Source: Clostridiales bacterium
GTDB lineage: Bacteria > Bacillota > Clostridia > Lachnospirales > WRAX01
DNA length: 6,373 bases
NCBI GenBank assembly: GCA_031271375.1
Contig: JAISVU010000182.1
Coordinates: 1-6,373 of the forward strand
Reading direction: 5' to 3'
Shown: piece by piece, positions 1 through 5,139 of the stretch
Layout of the letters: every line of letters begins with the position of its first letter
Numbering within the stretch: the stretch's first letter is position 1
Notes under the pieces: generated by a model
What the model saw: the letters and a program-made list of their open reading frames with translations, nothing else
What the model was told of the DNA's origin: nothing
The model's database searches: none
Translations under genes and position numbers: made by a program

Positions 1-9
1 ATAAAGTTG

Positions 10-38
10 TTGCACTAAACGGGGGATTGGTGTATACT
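10..38 (+). promoter_or_regulatory. Possible sigma-70/sigma-A promoter for mce
   Basis: TTGCAC at 10-15 and TATACT at 33-38 are separated by exactly 17 bases. The -10 box matches the consensus in 5 of 6 positions, the -35 box in only 3 of 6. Transcription would start near base 45 and leave a leader of about 60 bases before the mce start codon. The spacing is ideal but the -35 is weak, and the upstream gene is not visible. mce could instead be transcribed from further upstream. Confidence 0.4.
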
Positions 39-106
39 GTTTCATAGCTTTTCCGCTTGATACGCAGCGCGGAATTTATAAAAGGAACCGGAAGAGGAGG
101 CCATTC

Positions 107-514
107 ATGCTGCCAAACAGAGTTGATCACATCGGCGTCGCCGTAACGAGCCTGGCGGACACGATAACATTCTATGAGGATATAATGGGCATAAAGTGCG
201 CGGGAACCGAAACGGTGGCGGATCAAAAGGTTAACGTGGCTTTCTTCCCCGTGGGGGATACGGAGCTGGAGTTCCTTGAGTCTACCTCGGAGGACGGGCC
301 GATAGCCAAGTTTATCGAAAACAACAAGGGCCGGGGAGGGATACAGCACATCGCGCTGCGCGTCCCGGACATAAAAGCCGCTATAGCCGGCCTAAAGGCC
401 AAAGGCGTTCAGATGCTGGACAATGAGCCGCGTTACGGCGCGGGCGGCGCGTCCATCGCGTTCTGCCACCCGAAGTCGACAGGCGGGGTGCTTTTGGAGT
501 TGTGTGAAAGGTAA
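107..514 (+). CDS. mce: Methylmalonyl-CoA epimerase (VOC family)
   Basis: This cytoplasmic enzyme interconverts (R)- and (S)-methylmalonyl-CoA, linking methylmalonyl-CoA mutase to the decarboxylase encoded downstream. The 135-residue protein has the usual length and the two-module VOC (glyoxalase/dioxygenase superfamily) layout. Visible landmarks are the N-terminal DHIGVAV (residues 7-13), a TELEFLE strand (52-58), QHIALRV (80-86) and the C-terminal HPKSTGGVLLEL (121-132). By analogy with characterised epimerases the divalent-metal ligands are expected at H8, E55 (a Gln in the propionibacterial enzyme), H81 and E131; this assignment is inferred from motif position. The ATG is preceded by AGGAGG at 95-100 with a 6-base spacer. 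In many anaerobes this gene directly precedes mmdA, but here 740 bases carrying hicA and hicB intervene. A different VOC enzyme is unlikely given the FCHPKSTGGVLLEL signature and the neighbours. Confidence 0.93.
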   Translation: MLPNRVDHIGVAVTSLADTITFYEDIMGIKCAGTETVADQKVNVAFFPVGDTELEFLESTSEDGPIAKFIENNKGRGGIQHIALRVPDIKAAIAGLKAKGVQMLDNEPRYGAGGASIAFCHPKSTGGVLLELCER

Positions 515-544
515 ATTAACATTGTCTTATACCCTTTCCCCCTG

Positions 545-573
545 TTGACAAATATAATAATATGTGTTATAAT
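545..573 (+). promoter_or_regulatory. Perfect-consensus sigma-70/sigma-A promoter of hicAB
   Basis: TTGACA at 545-550 and TATAAT at 568-573 both match the consensus exactly, with a 17-base spacer. An extended -10 TG lies at 565-566. Transcription should start near base 580, leaving a leader of only about 17 bases before the hicA TTG codon. The region is strongly AT-rich: about 30% GC over 541-600 by hand count, well below the flanking enzyme genes. No terminator is visible before mmdA, so this promoter probably also feeds the decarboxylase genes. Confidence 0.88.
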
Positions 574-582
574 AAGTCTATC

Positions 583-588
583 AGGAGG
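583..588 (+). promoter_or_regulatory. Shine-Dalgarno site fixing the TTG start of hicA
   Basis: AGGAGG lies 8 bases upstream of TTG at 597. It is the only good ribosome site in the region. The first in-frame ATG is at codon 21, inside the conserved domain, so the TTG start is preferred. Confidence 0.8.
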
Positions 589-596
589 GAATCTTC

Positions 597-794
597 TTGA
601 AAAGCTACTCATCACGAGAAGTAATTTCAAGGTTGCGCAAGGACGGATGGTATCTTATGGCGATAGTAGGCAGTCATCACCACTCCAAGCACCCGATTAA
701 GAAGGGTAAAGCCACGGTTAAACATCCTCAAAGAGATATACCGCCTAAAACCTTGCGGGCTATCGAAGAGCAGTCTGGATTGTTATTCAGATAA
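597..794 (+). CDS. hicA: HicA-family mRNA interferase toxin
   Basis: HicA is the toxin of a type II toxin-antitoxin pair: a small ribosome-independent RNase with a dsRNA-binding-domain-like fold that cleaves mRNA when free of HicB. The 65-residue product is typical in length. It carries the family landmarks: N-terminal KSYSSREVI (2-10), a KDGWYL strand (15-20), and the GSHH motif (25-28) whose His is the catalytic residue in characterised HicA proteins. These are followed by a basic stretch KHPIKKGKATVKHP (31-44) and a C-terminal DIPPKTLRAIEEQSGL helix (47-62). No truncation or loss of the active-site His is seen, so it looks functional. Translation starts at TTG with AGGAGG upstream. The gene is about 47% GC over 601-780 (hand count), below sampled mmdA sequence, which suits an acquired module. 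hicB follows after 37 bases. Confidence 0.93.
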   Translation: MKSYSSREVISRLRKDGWYLMAIVGSHHHSKHPIKKGKATVKHPQRDIPPKTLRAIEEQSGLLFR

Positions 795-818
795 TCCTAT
801 CTCCCTCAACTTTGGTAA

Positions 819-827
819 GAGGTGATC
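819..827 (+). promoter_or_regulatory. Strong Shine-Dalgarno site of hicB
   Basis: GAGGTGATC is a nine-base match to the complement of the usual 3' end of bacterial 16S rRNA. The GAGG core lies 9 bases from the GTG start at 832. It supports the GTG start and predicts efficient antitoxin translation. Confidence 0.75.
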
Positions 828-831
828 TACA

Positions 832-1242
832 GTGACAAAGAAGGACAGCTATGTGTTTCCGGCTGTTTTCACCTACGAAGACGGTTATGAAATCGCTGTA
901 ACATTCCCGGACTTACCCGGCTGCGCCACCAGCGGCCCCGATGAGGCGGACGCATTGAAAATGGCTAAAGACGCGCTTGGCGGCCACCTGTGGTGCCTCG
1001 AGAAGGACGGGGATGGAATTCCAGCCCCATCACACTTACAGGACATACAACTTGAAGCAAATGAACAGGCTGCGTTGGTTGACGTCTATATGCCCGCAGT
1101 AAGGCTTTCGCAAGAAACACGTTCGGTTAATCGTACCGTGACGCTTCCGGCGTGGCTTAACGCGGCGGCGCTGGAAAAAGGCATAAACTTTTCACAGGCA
1201 TTACAATCTACGCTGATGAATGAATTAGGCATAAGTCGCTAG
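832..1242 (+). CDS. hicB: HicB-family antitoxin with C-terminal ribbon-helix-helix domain
   Basis: HicB is the antitoxin partner of HicA. It binds and blocks the toxin and usually represses the hicAB promoter. The 136-residue protein has two parts. Residues about 6-65 form the partial-RNase-H-fold domain that contacts HicA, with FPDLPGCATSGPDEADAL (25-42) as the signature. Residues about 100-134 begin with RTVTLPAWLN and continue to EKGINFSQALQSTL, a pattern typical of a ribbon-helix-helix DNA-binding domain rather than the helix-turn-helix found in some HicB proteins. The start is GTG with a near-ideal ribosome site. The reading frame is intact. Its TAG stop overlaps the ribosome-binding site of mmdA, so HicB production and the decarboxylase are closely linked on one transcript. 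Expected action is autoregulation at the promoter at 545-573; that this reaches mmdA is inference. Confidence 0.92.
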   Translation: MTKKDSYVFPAVFTYEDGYEIAVTFPDLPGCATSGPDEADALKMAKDALGGHLWCLEKDGDGIPAPSHLQDIQLEANEQAALVDVYMPAVRLSQETRSVNRTVTLPAWLNAAALEKGINFSQALQSTLMNELGISR

Positions 1243-1248
1243 AGGAGG
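1241..1248 (+). promoter_or_regulatory. mmdA Shine-Dalgarno site overlapping the hicB stop codon
   Basis: AGAGGAGG begins on the second base of the hicB TAG stop (1240-1242) and ends 6 bases before the mmdA ATG at 1255. Ribosomes finishing hicB therefore terminate on top of the mmdA ribosome-binding site, an arrangement that allows translational coupling or reinitiation. Confidence 0.8.
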
Positions 1249-1254
1249 CAAGAA

Positions 1255-2799
1255 ATGTCCGAGAAACTGGAGCAACTGAGGACTGTCCGCGAGCGCATAG
1301 GAGCCGCGGGCGGGACGAAACGGATCGACAAGCAGCACGAGGCCGGAAAGCTGACGGCCAGAGAACGATTAGGCCTGCTGTTTGACGAGGGGAGTTTCGT
1401 TGAGCTGGACGCGTTTGTTAAACACAGATGCGTCAATTTTGGGATGGAGGCGACGGACGCCCCTGCTGAGGGCGTGGTCACGGGTTACGGCAAGGTTGAC
1501 GGGCGGCTTGTATACGCCTATGCCCAGGACTTTACCGTGATCGGAGGGTCGCTGGGCGAAAAGCATGCGGACAAGATATGCAAGGTAATGGATCTTGCCG
1601 CCAAGATAGGCGCGCCGGTAGTGGGGATGAACGATTCCGGCGGAGCGCGTATCCAAGAAGGCGTGGACGCCTTGTCGGGCTACGGTAAGATTTTCTACCG
1701 CAACTCCACGATGTCCGGCGTTATCCCGCAGATTTCCGTCATAATGGGCCCTTGCGCCGGCGGCGCGGTTTATTCGCCCGCCCTGACGGACTTCGTATTC
1801 ATGGTTGACAAAACCAGCCACATGTTCATTACCGGCCCCCAGGTTATCAAGACAGTCACTGGCGAGGATGTCACCCCGGAGGAACTGGGCGGGGCAATGA
1901 CCCACAATTCCGTCTCCGGCGTGGCGCAGTTCATCGCTATGAGCGACCAGGACTGCATCGCTGAGGTCAGGCGGCTTCTGGGTTTCCTTCCGTCCAATAA
2001 CATGGAGCATCCCCCGGCTTATGACAGCGGAGACGATATAAACCGCGAAATATCTGATCTGGATGACATAATACCCGATGAATCCAATAAGGCGTATGAC
2101 ATGAAGGATGTCATCAAGCATATCGTGGACGACGGCGACATAATGGAGGTAAGCGCGCATTACGCCTTGAACATGATAACCTGCTTCGCACGTATAAACG
2201 GCCGTCCCGTGGGCATTATAGCCAACCAGCCGAAGGTGATGGCGGGATGCCTGGACATAAACGCCAGCGATAAGGCCGCCAAGTTCATACGTACCTGCGA
2301 CTGCTTTAATATACCGATTCTGACGTTCATGGACGTTCCGGGGTTCCTGCCCGGCACGGGCCAGGAATACGGCGGCATCATCCGCCACGGGGCCAAGATG
2401 CTCTACGCCTACTCCGAAGCCGTTGTGCCTAAAGTGAGCGTCATCGTGCGCAAGGCCTACGGCGGCGCGTATCTTGCGATGTGTTCAAAGGATCTTGGCG
2501 CGGACCTGGTGCTGGCCTGGCCCACGGCGGAGATAGCCGTAATGGGCCCTGAAGGCGCCGCGAATATCATATTCCGTAACGATATCCAGAATTCCAGCGA
2601 CCCCGTAACCACAAGAAAGGAAAAGATACAAAGCTATAAAGACGAGTTCGCGACGCCGTATAAAGCGGCGGAACGCGGTTTTGTCGACGACGTGATTCAG
2701 CCCGCTCACACCAGGCTCCGCCTGGCCGACGCATTTGATATGCTAGCGACTAAGCGCGTAAAACTGCCGCCAAAGAAACACGGCAATATCCCGCTGTAG
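1255..2799 (+). CDS. mmdA: Methylmalonyl-CoA decarboxylase alpha subunit (carboxyltransferase)
   Basis: This subunit moves the carboxyl group of (S)-methylmalonyl-CoA to the biotin of the gamma subunit, yielding propionyl-CoA. The 514-residue protein is full length for the acyl-CoA carboxyltransferase family (PccB/MmdA type) and has two crotonase-like halves. The N-terminal half includes GGSLGEKHADKI (97-108), NDSGGARIQEG (126-136) and the oxyanion-hole glycines of GPCAGGAVYSPA (165-176). The C-terminal half includes MDVPGFLPGTGQEYGGII (359-376), a second oxyanion-hole motif KAYGGAYLAM (400-409) and AVMGPEGA (428-435). It ends in PPKKHGNIPL, a tail common in this family. Oxaloacetate decarboxylase alpha has a different fold and glutaconyl-CoA decarboxylase alpha is longer, so with mce adjacent methylmalonyl-CoA is the likely substrate. 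Propionyl-CoA carboxylase beta is homologous but would not sit with a Na+-pump beta subunit. The stop codon falls inside a palindromic repeat. Confidence 0.95.
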   Translation: MSEKLEQLRTVRERIGAAGGTKRIDKQHEAGKLTARERLGLLFDEGSFVELDAFVKHRCVNFGMEATDAPAEGVVTGYGKVDGRLVYAYAQDFTVIGGSLGEKHADKICKVMDLAAKIGAPVVGMNDSGGARIQEGVDALSGYGKIFYRNSTMSGVIPQISVIMGPCAGGAVYSPALTDFVFMVDKTSHMFITGPQVIKTVTGEDVTPEELGGAMTHNSVSGVAQFIAMSDQDCIAEVRRLLGFLPSNNMEHPPAYDSGDDINREISDLDDIIPDESNKAYDMKDVIKHIVDDGDIMEVSAHYALNMITCFARINGRPVGIIANQPKVMAGCLDINASDKAAKFIRTCDCFNIPILTFMDVPGFLPGTGQEYGGIIRHGAKMLYAYSEAVVPKVSVIVRKAYGGAYLAMCSKDLGADLVLAWPTAEIAVMGPEGAANIIFRNDIQNSSDPVTTRKEKIQSYKDEFATPYKAAERGFVDDVIQPAHTRLRLADAFDMLATKRVKLPPKKHGNIPL

Positions 2800-2824
2800 G
2801 GGCGGACTGCGTTCGCCCGCGCTA
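2796..2824 (+). repeat. GTAGGGGCGG-type palindromic intergenic repeat, copy 1
   Basis: The element starts with GTAGGGGCGG at 2796-2805. Bases 2800-2807 can pair with 2811-2818 around a TGC triloop, giving 8 base pairs including one G-U. An outer TAG/CTA pairing (2797-2799 with 2822-2824) closes it across a three-base bulge. Its first bases supply the TAG stop of mmdA. No T-run follows, so it is not a standard terminator; it could act as an mRNA processing or stability hairpin between mmdA and the delta gene. It resembles the better-formed copy at 4891-4917. Confidence 0.6.
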
Positions 2825-2841
2825 TTTAGGAAGGAGCTTTT

Positions 2842-3240
2842 ATGGATTTAACCCAACTGCTTCAAACAATGCGCGATGATATCGCCAGCCTTGATATTGG
2901 GCAAAAGGCGGTCGGCGGCCTGGTGGTAACGCTGCTGTGCATGGTCATTGTGTTTATGGTATTGATAGTGCTGATGTTTATCGTTAAGGCTATGCGTATA
3001 GCGAGGAAAGAAAAGGGTAATCAGGAAGGGGATACGCCCGCTGTAAAAGCGGAAGCCCTTGTTTCCTTGCCTTCAGCCATTATTTCCGAAGATGACGACG
3101 AGATTGCCGCCGTTATCGCCGCCGCGCTGGCCGCTGCCGGCGGAGGCGCTTCCGGGCTTATTGTGCGCAATATCACCAGGGTGCCGGATCAAAGCACGCA
3201 ATGGTCAAAAACCTATTTATCCTACAAGGAGGATATCTAA
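2842..3240 (+). CDS. mmdD: Methylmalonyl-CoA decarboxylase delta subunit (OadG-like membrane anchor)
   Basis: The delta subunit anchors and assembles the decarboxylase, tying the soluble carboxyltransferase and biotin carrier to the membrane beta subunit. The 132-residue protein has one clear membrane segment at about 24-50 (KAVGGLVVTLLCMVIVFMVL onward), followed by a basic stretch RIARKEK (52-58) that predicts a cytoplasmic C-terminus. A linker leads to an acidic and alanine-rich segment, EDDDEIAAVIAAALAAAGGG (83-102), then GLIVRNITRV (105-114). That pattern is typical of OadG/MmdD-type subunits, which are otherwise poorly conserved. The start has AAGGAG at 2831-2836. The stop codon abuts the ATG of the next gene with no gap, and the gene's own 3' end (AAGGAGG, 3226-3232) is the ribosome site for that gene. 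The delta assignment rests on architecture and operon position. Confidence 0.85.
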   Translation: MDLTQLLQTMRDDIASLDIGQKAVGGLVVTLLCMVIVFMVLIVLMFIVKAMRIARKEKGNQEGDTPAVKAEALVSLPSAIISEDDDEIAAVIAAALAAAGGGASGLIVRNITRVPDQSTQWSKTYLSYKEDI

Positions 3241-3654
3241 ATGATAAAGAAATACAATGTCACGATCAACGGCAAGAGCTACTTGGTGGAGCTGGAAGAA
3301 GTAAAGGACGGGACGGCTCCGGCTCCACGGCCCGCCTCCCCGGCTCCGGCGGCCGTTACCGCGCCAAAACCCGCCGCTCCCGCTCCTGCCCCGGCTCCTA
3401 AACCAGCCCCGGCTCCCGCCGCTGCCCCTGTTAAGGCAGGCGCAAAAACAGTAAACGCGCCTATGCCCGGCACAATACTTAGCGTTAAGGTTAATCCCGG
3501 CGACAGCGTAAAGCGCGGCGATGTATTATTGATCCTTGAAGCGATGAAGATGGAGAATGAAATAATGGCGGCGGACGACGGCGTAGTTAAGTCCGTGCAC
3601 ACGATAGCGGGCACGTCGGTAAACACCGGCGACCCGATGATCAGCATGGAATAA
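3241..3654 (+). CDS. mmdC: Methylmalonyl-CoA decarboxylase gamma subunit (biotin carboxyl carrier protein)
   Basis: This subunit carries the carboxyl group on covalently bound biotin from MmdA to MmdB. In the 137-residue protein, residues 1-22 form a short N-terminal strand region (IKKYNVTINGKSYLVELEE). Residues about 25-66 are an almost pure Pro/Ala/Lys flexible linker. Residues about 70-137 are the biotinyl domain: NAPMPGTILSVKVNPGDSV (72-90), then the biotin-attachment motif EAMKMEN (100-106), with K103 as the expected biotinylated lysine. Length and layout match MmdC, GcdC and PycB-type carriers. There is no biotin carboxylase domain in the protein or elsewhere in the window, which fits a decarboxylase rather than an ATP-dependent carboxylase. 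The linker DNA contains three exact CCCCGGCTCC copies, so its length may vary between strains. Confidence 0.94.
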   Translation: MIKKYNVTINGKSYLVELEEVKDGTAPAPRPASPAPAAVTAPKPAAPAPAPAPKPAPAPAAAPVKAGAKTVNAPMPGTILSVKVNPGDSVKRGDVLLILEAMKMENEIMAADDGVVKSVHTIAGTSVNTGDPMISME

Positions 3655-3683
3655 ACCGATTAAATCGCCAAAGGAGATATATT

Positions 3684-4886
3684 ATGTTTCAGGTTTTTGT
3701 TGATTTTATCGGCGAATCCGGGCTGTCGTATTGGCTGGCGGAGCCAATAAACGCGCTGCAGCTGGTAATGATAGCCATCGCTTGTTTATTGATTTACCTG
3801 GCTATTGCCAAGGGCTTTGAACCGCTGCTGCTGATTCCCATCGCGTTCGGTATGCTCCTTGCCAATCTGCCGCTCTCCGGGATAACGGACGAGCCGTTTG
3901 AACTGGTCAAGTTCATCGATGCCCCTGGCGGAAATGTAATAGAGGTCGTCTCGAACACCGTCGGGGGGCTATTATACTACATGCGCCAGGGGATAAAGCT
4001 GGGTATTTTCCCGCCGCTGATCTTCCTCGGCGTCGGCGCGATGACGGACTTCGGGCCGCTTATCGCGAACCCCAAGAGCTTATTATTGGGGGCCGCGGCG
4101 CAAATAGGTATTTTCCTGACGTTCTTCGGGGCCATTACCCTTGCCGGGTTCGACGCCCAGGAAGCCGCGTCAACCGGCATCATCGGCGGGGCGGACGGCC
4201 CCACCGCGATATACTTAACCTCAAAACTGGCCCCTCATCTGCTAGGCCCGATTGCCGTCGCCGCTTATTCGTACATGGCGCTGGTACCTGTCATCCAGCC
4301 GCCCATTATGAAAGCGCTGACCACGAAGGCGGAACGCCAAATCGTGATGAAACAGCTCCGGCCCGTGTCGAAACTGGAGCGTATCCTCTTCCCGATAATC
4401 GTTACGATAGTCGTGTCTATCTTCGTGCCGTCGGCGGCGGTGCTGGTGGGTATGCTGATGTTCGGCAATCTGCTTAAAGAATCCGGCGTGGTGGAACGCC
4501 TTACCAAGACGGCTTCTAACGAATTTATGAACATCGTCACTATCTGCCTGGGGCTTTCGGTAGGTTCAACGGCGACGGCCGAGGTCTTCCTTACCTGGGA
4601 CATGTTCTTTATACTGGGGCTTGGCGTTATCGCCTTCGGCTTCGGCACCGCCGGCGGCGTGCTCCTTGCCAAGCTGATGAATGTCTTCTCAAAGGACAAG
4701 ATTAACCCGCTTATCGGTTCCGCCGGGGTCTCAGCGGTTCCGATGGCAGCCCGCGTATCACAGAAGGTCGGCCAGGAGGCCAATCCAGGCAACTTCCTGT
4801 TAATGCACGCAATGGGCCCTAACGTGGCCGGCGTCATCGGCTCCGCAGTGGCTGCGGGAGCGTTATTGAGCCTGTTTGGAAAATAA
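3684..4886 (+). CDS. mmdB: Methylmalonyl-CoA decarboxylase beta subunit (Na+-translocating carboxybiotin decarboxylase)
   Basis: The integral membrane beta subunit releases CO2 from carboxybiotin and couples this to Na+ export. The 400-residue protein is very hydrophobic, with many membrane spans (for example 25-61, 136-154, 233-262 and 309-331), and is of normal family length (OadB/MmdB/GcdB). Signature motifs are IIGGADGPTAIY (166-177), whose Asp171 corresponds to the essential Asp of OadB-type proteins, GSAGVSAVPMAARVSQ (345-360), and HAMGPNVAGVIGSAVAAG (375-392), the conserved segment implicated in Na+ and proton handling. The ATG has AAGGAG at 3671-3676. The family cannot by itself distinguish methylmalonyl-CoA, oxaloacetate or glutaconyl-CoA decarboxylase; the substrate is inferred from mmdA and mce. 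It is the last decarboxylase gene here, and no small epsilon subunit like that of Veillonella follows. Confidence 0.95.
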   Translation: MFQVFVDFIGESGLSYWLAEPINALQLVMIAIACLLIYLAIAKGFEPLLLIPIAFGMLLANLPLSGITDEPFELVKFIDAPGGNVIEVVSNTVGGLLYYMRQGIKLGIFPPLIFLGVGAMTDFGPLIANPKSLLLGAAAQIGIFLTFFGAITLAGFDAQEAASTGIIGGADGPTAIYLTSKLAPHLLGPIAVAAYSYMALVPVIQPPIMKALTTKAERQIVMKQLRPVSKLERILFPIIVTIVVSIFVPSAAVLVGMLMFGNLLKESGVVERLTKTASNEFMNIVTICLGLSVGSTATAEVFLTWDMFFILGLGVIAFGFGTAGGVLLAKLMNVFSKDKINPLIGSAGVSAVPMAARVSQKVGQEANPGNFLLMHAMGPNVAGVIGSAVAAGALLSLFGK

Positions 4887-4890
4887 ACCC

Positions 4891-4917
4891 GTAGGGACGG
4901 CCATTGGCCGTCTCTAC
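4891..4917 (+). repeat. GTAGGGACGG-type palindromic intergenic repeat, copy 2
   Basis: Bases 4891-4902 pair with 4906-4917 around an ATT triloop, giving an uninterrupted 12-base-pair stem with one G-U. It starts 5 bases after the mmdB stop, in the 58-base gap before korD. No T-run follows, so termination is doubtful; it could reduce read-through or protect the 3' end of the mmd message. The GTAGGG(G/A)CGG opening and triloop design match the repeat at 2796-2824, which suggests a dispersed palindromic family. Confidence 0.75.
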
Positions 4918-4944
4918 AGTTAATATCAAACGAGGAGTTTTTAA

Positions 4945-5139
4945 ATGCCAAAGGAACTTATCATCAATCGTGCATGGTGCAAGGGCTGCGGGATATGCGA
5001 AGCGTTTTGCCCCAAGAAAGCGCTGGTTATCCGGCACGATAAGGTAGAGCTGGCGTCGCCCGAAGCCTGTATAAAATGCGGGATGTGCGAGCAGCGCTGC
5101 CCGGATTACGCTATTTTTGTCAGGGAGGCGGCGCAATGA
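4945..5139 (+). CDS. korD: 2-oxoacid:ferredoxin oxidoreductase delta subunit, 2x[4Fe-4S] ferredoxin type
   Basis: This small iron-sulfur protein passes electrons between the oxidoreductase core and soluble ferredoxin. The 64-residue product has two complete CxxCxxCxxxCP motifs, at C12-C15-C18-C22 and C42-C45-C48-C52, each able to hold a [4Fe-4S] cluster. The WCKGCGIC start is typical of the delta subunit of 2-oxoglutarate/2-oxoacid oxidoreductases. GAGGAG at 4932-4937 gives a 7-base spacer to the ATG. Its TGA stop overlaps the korA start in an ATGA arrangement, so the two are probably translationally coupled. A general ferredoxin would look similar; the position directly before korA decides the call. 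Confidence 0.9.
   Translation: MPKELIINRAWCKGCGICEAFCPKKALVIRHDKVELASPEACIKCGMCEQRCPDYAIFVREAAQ
5123..5128 (+). promoter_or_regulatory. Shine-Dalgarno site deciding the korA start
   Basis: GGGAGG lies 7 bases upstream of ATG 5136. It supports that start over the in-frame ATG at 5076, which would overlap korD by 64 bases and add 20 residues unlike the family. Confidence 0.8.

Noticed and set aside
3..47. Fourteen open codons ending in TAG, possible tail of an upstream gene
   Set aside because: Too short to recognise, and it overlaps the possible mce promoter. The sequence before the window would be needed to decide.
51..74. Six-base-pair hairpin TTCCGC/GCGGAA in the mce leader
   Set aside because: Short stem with a 12-base loop, no T-run and no riboswitch-like features; it could be chance.
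506..538. Possible terminator hairpin after mce
   Set aside because: GAAAGGTA (506-513) can pair with 530-538 only with a bulge and a 16-base loop. It overlaps the mce stop, and no T-run follows, so termination is unlikely.
790..795. GATAAT as a -10 box for a separate hicB promoter
   Set aside because: No acceptable -35 box at 16-18 bases upstream and no extended -10 TG.
515..1254. Mobile-element boundaries around hicAB
   Set aside because: No transposase, terminal inverted repeats or flanking direct repeats were found, so the module cannot be called a mobile element from this sequence.
1369..2388. Long minus-strand open frame of 339 codons within mmdA
   Set aside because: It lies wholly antisense to a clear carboxyltransferase gene, and its translation shows no recognisable domain. 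Such frames are expected opposite GC-rich coding sequence.
4265..4951. Minus-strand open frame of 228 codons opposite mmdB
   Set aside because: Antisense shadow of a membrane protein gene; no family motif and no plausible gene context.
5076..5135. Upstream ATG extending korA by 20 residues
   Set aside because: It overlaps the second iron-sulfur motif of korD, lacks a good ribosome site, and adds residues not expected at the KorA N-terminus. ATG 5136 has GGGAGG upstream.
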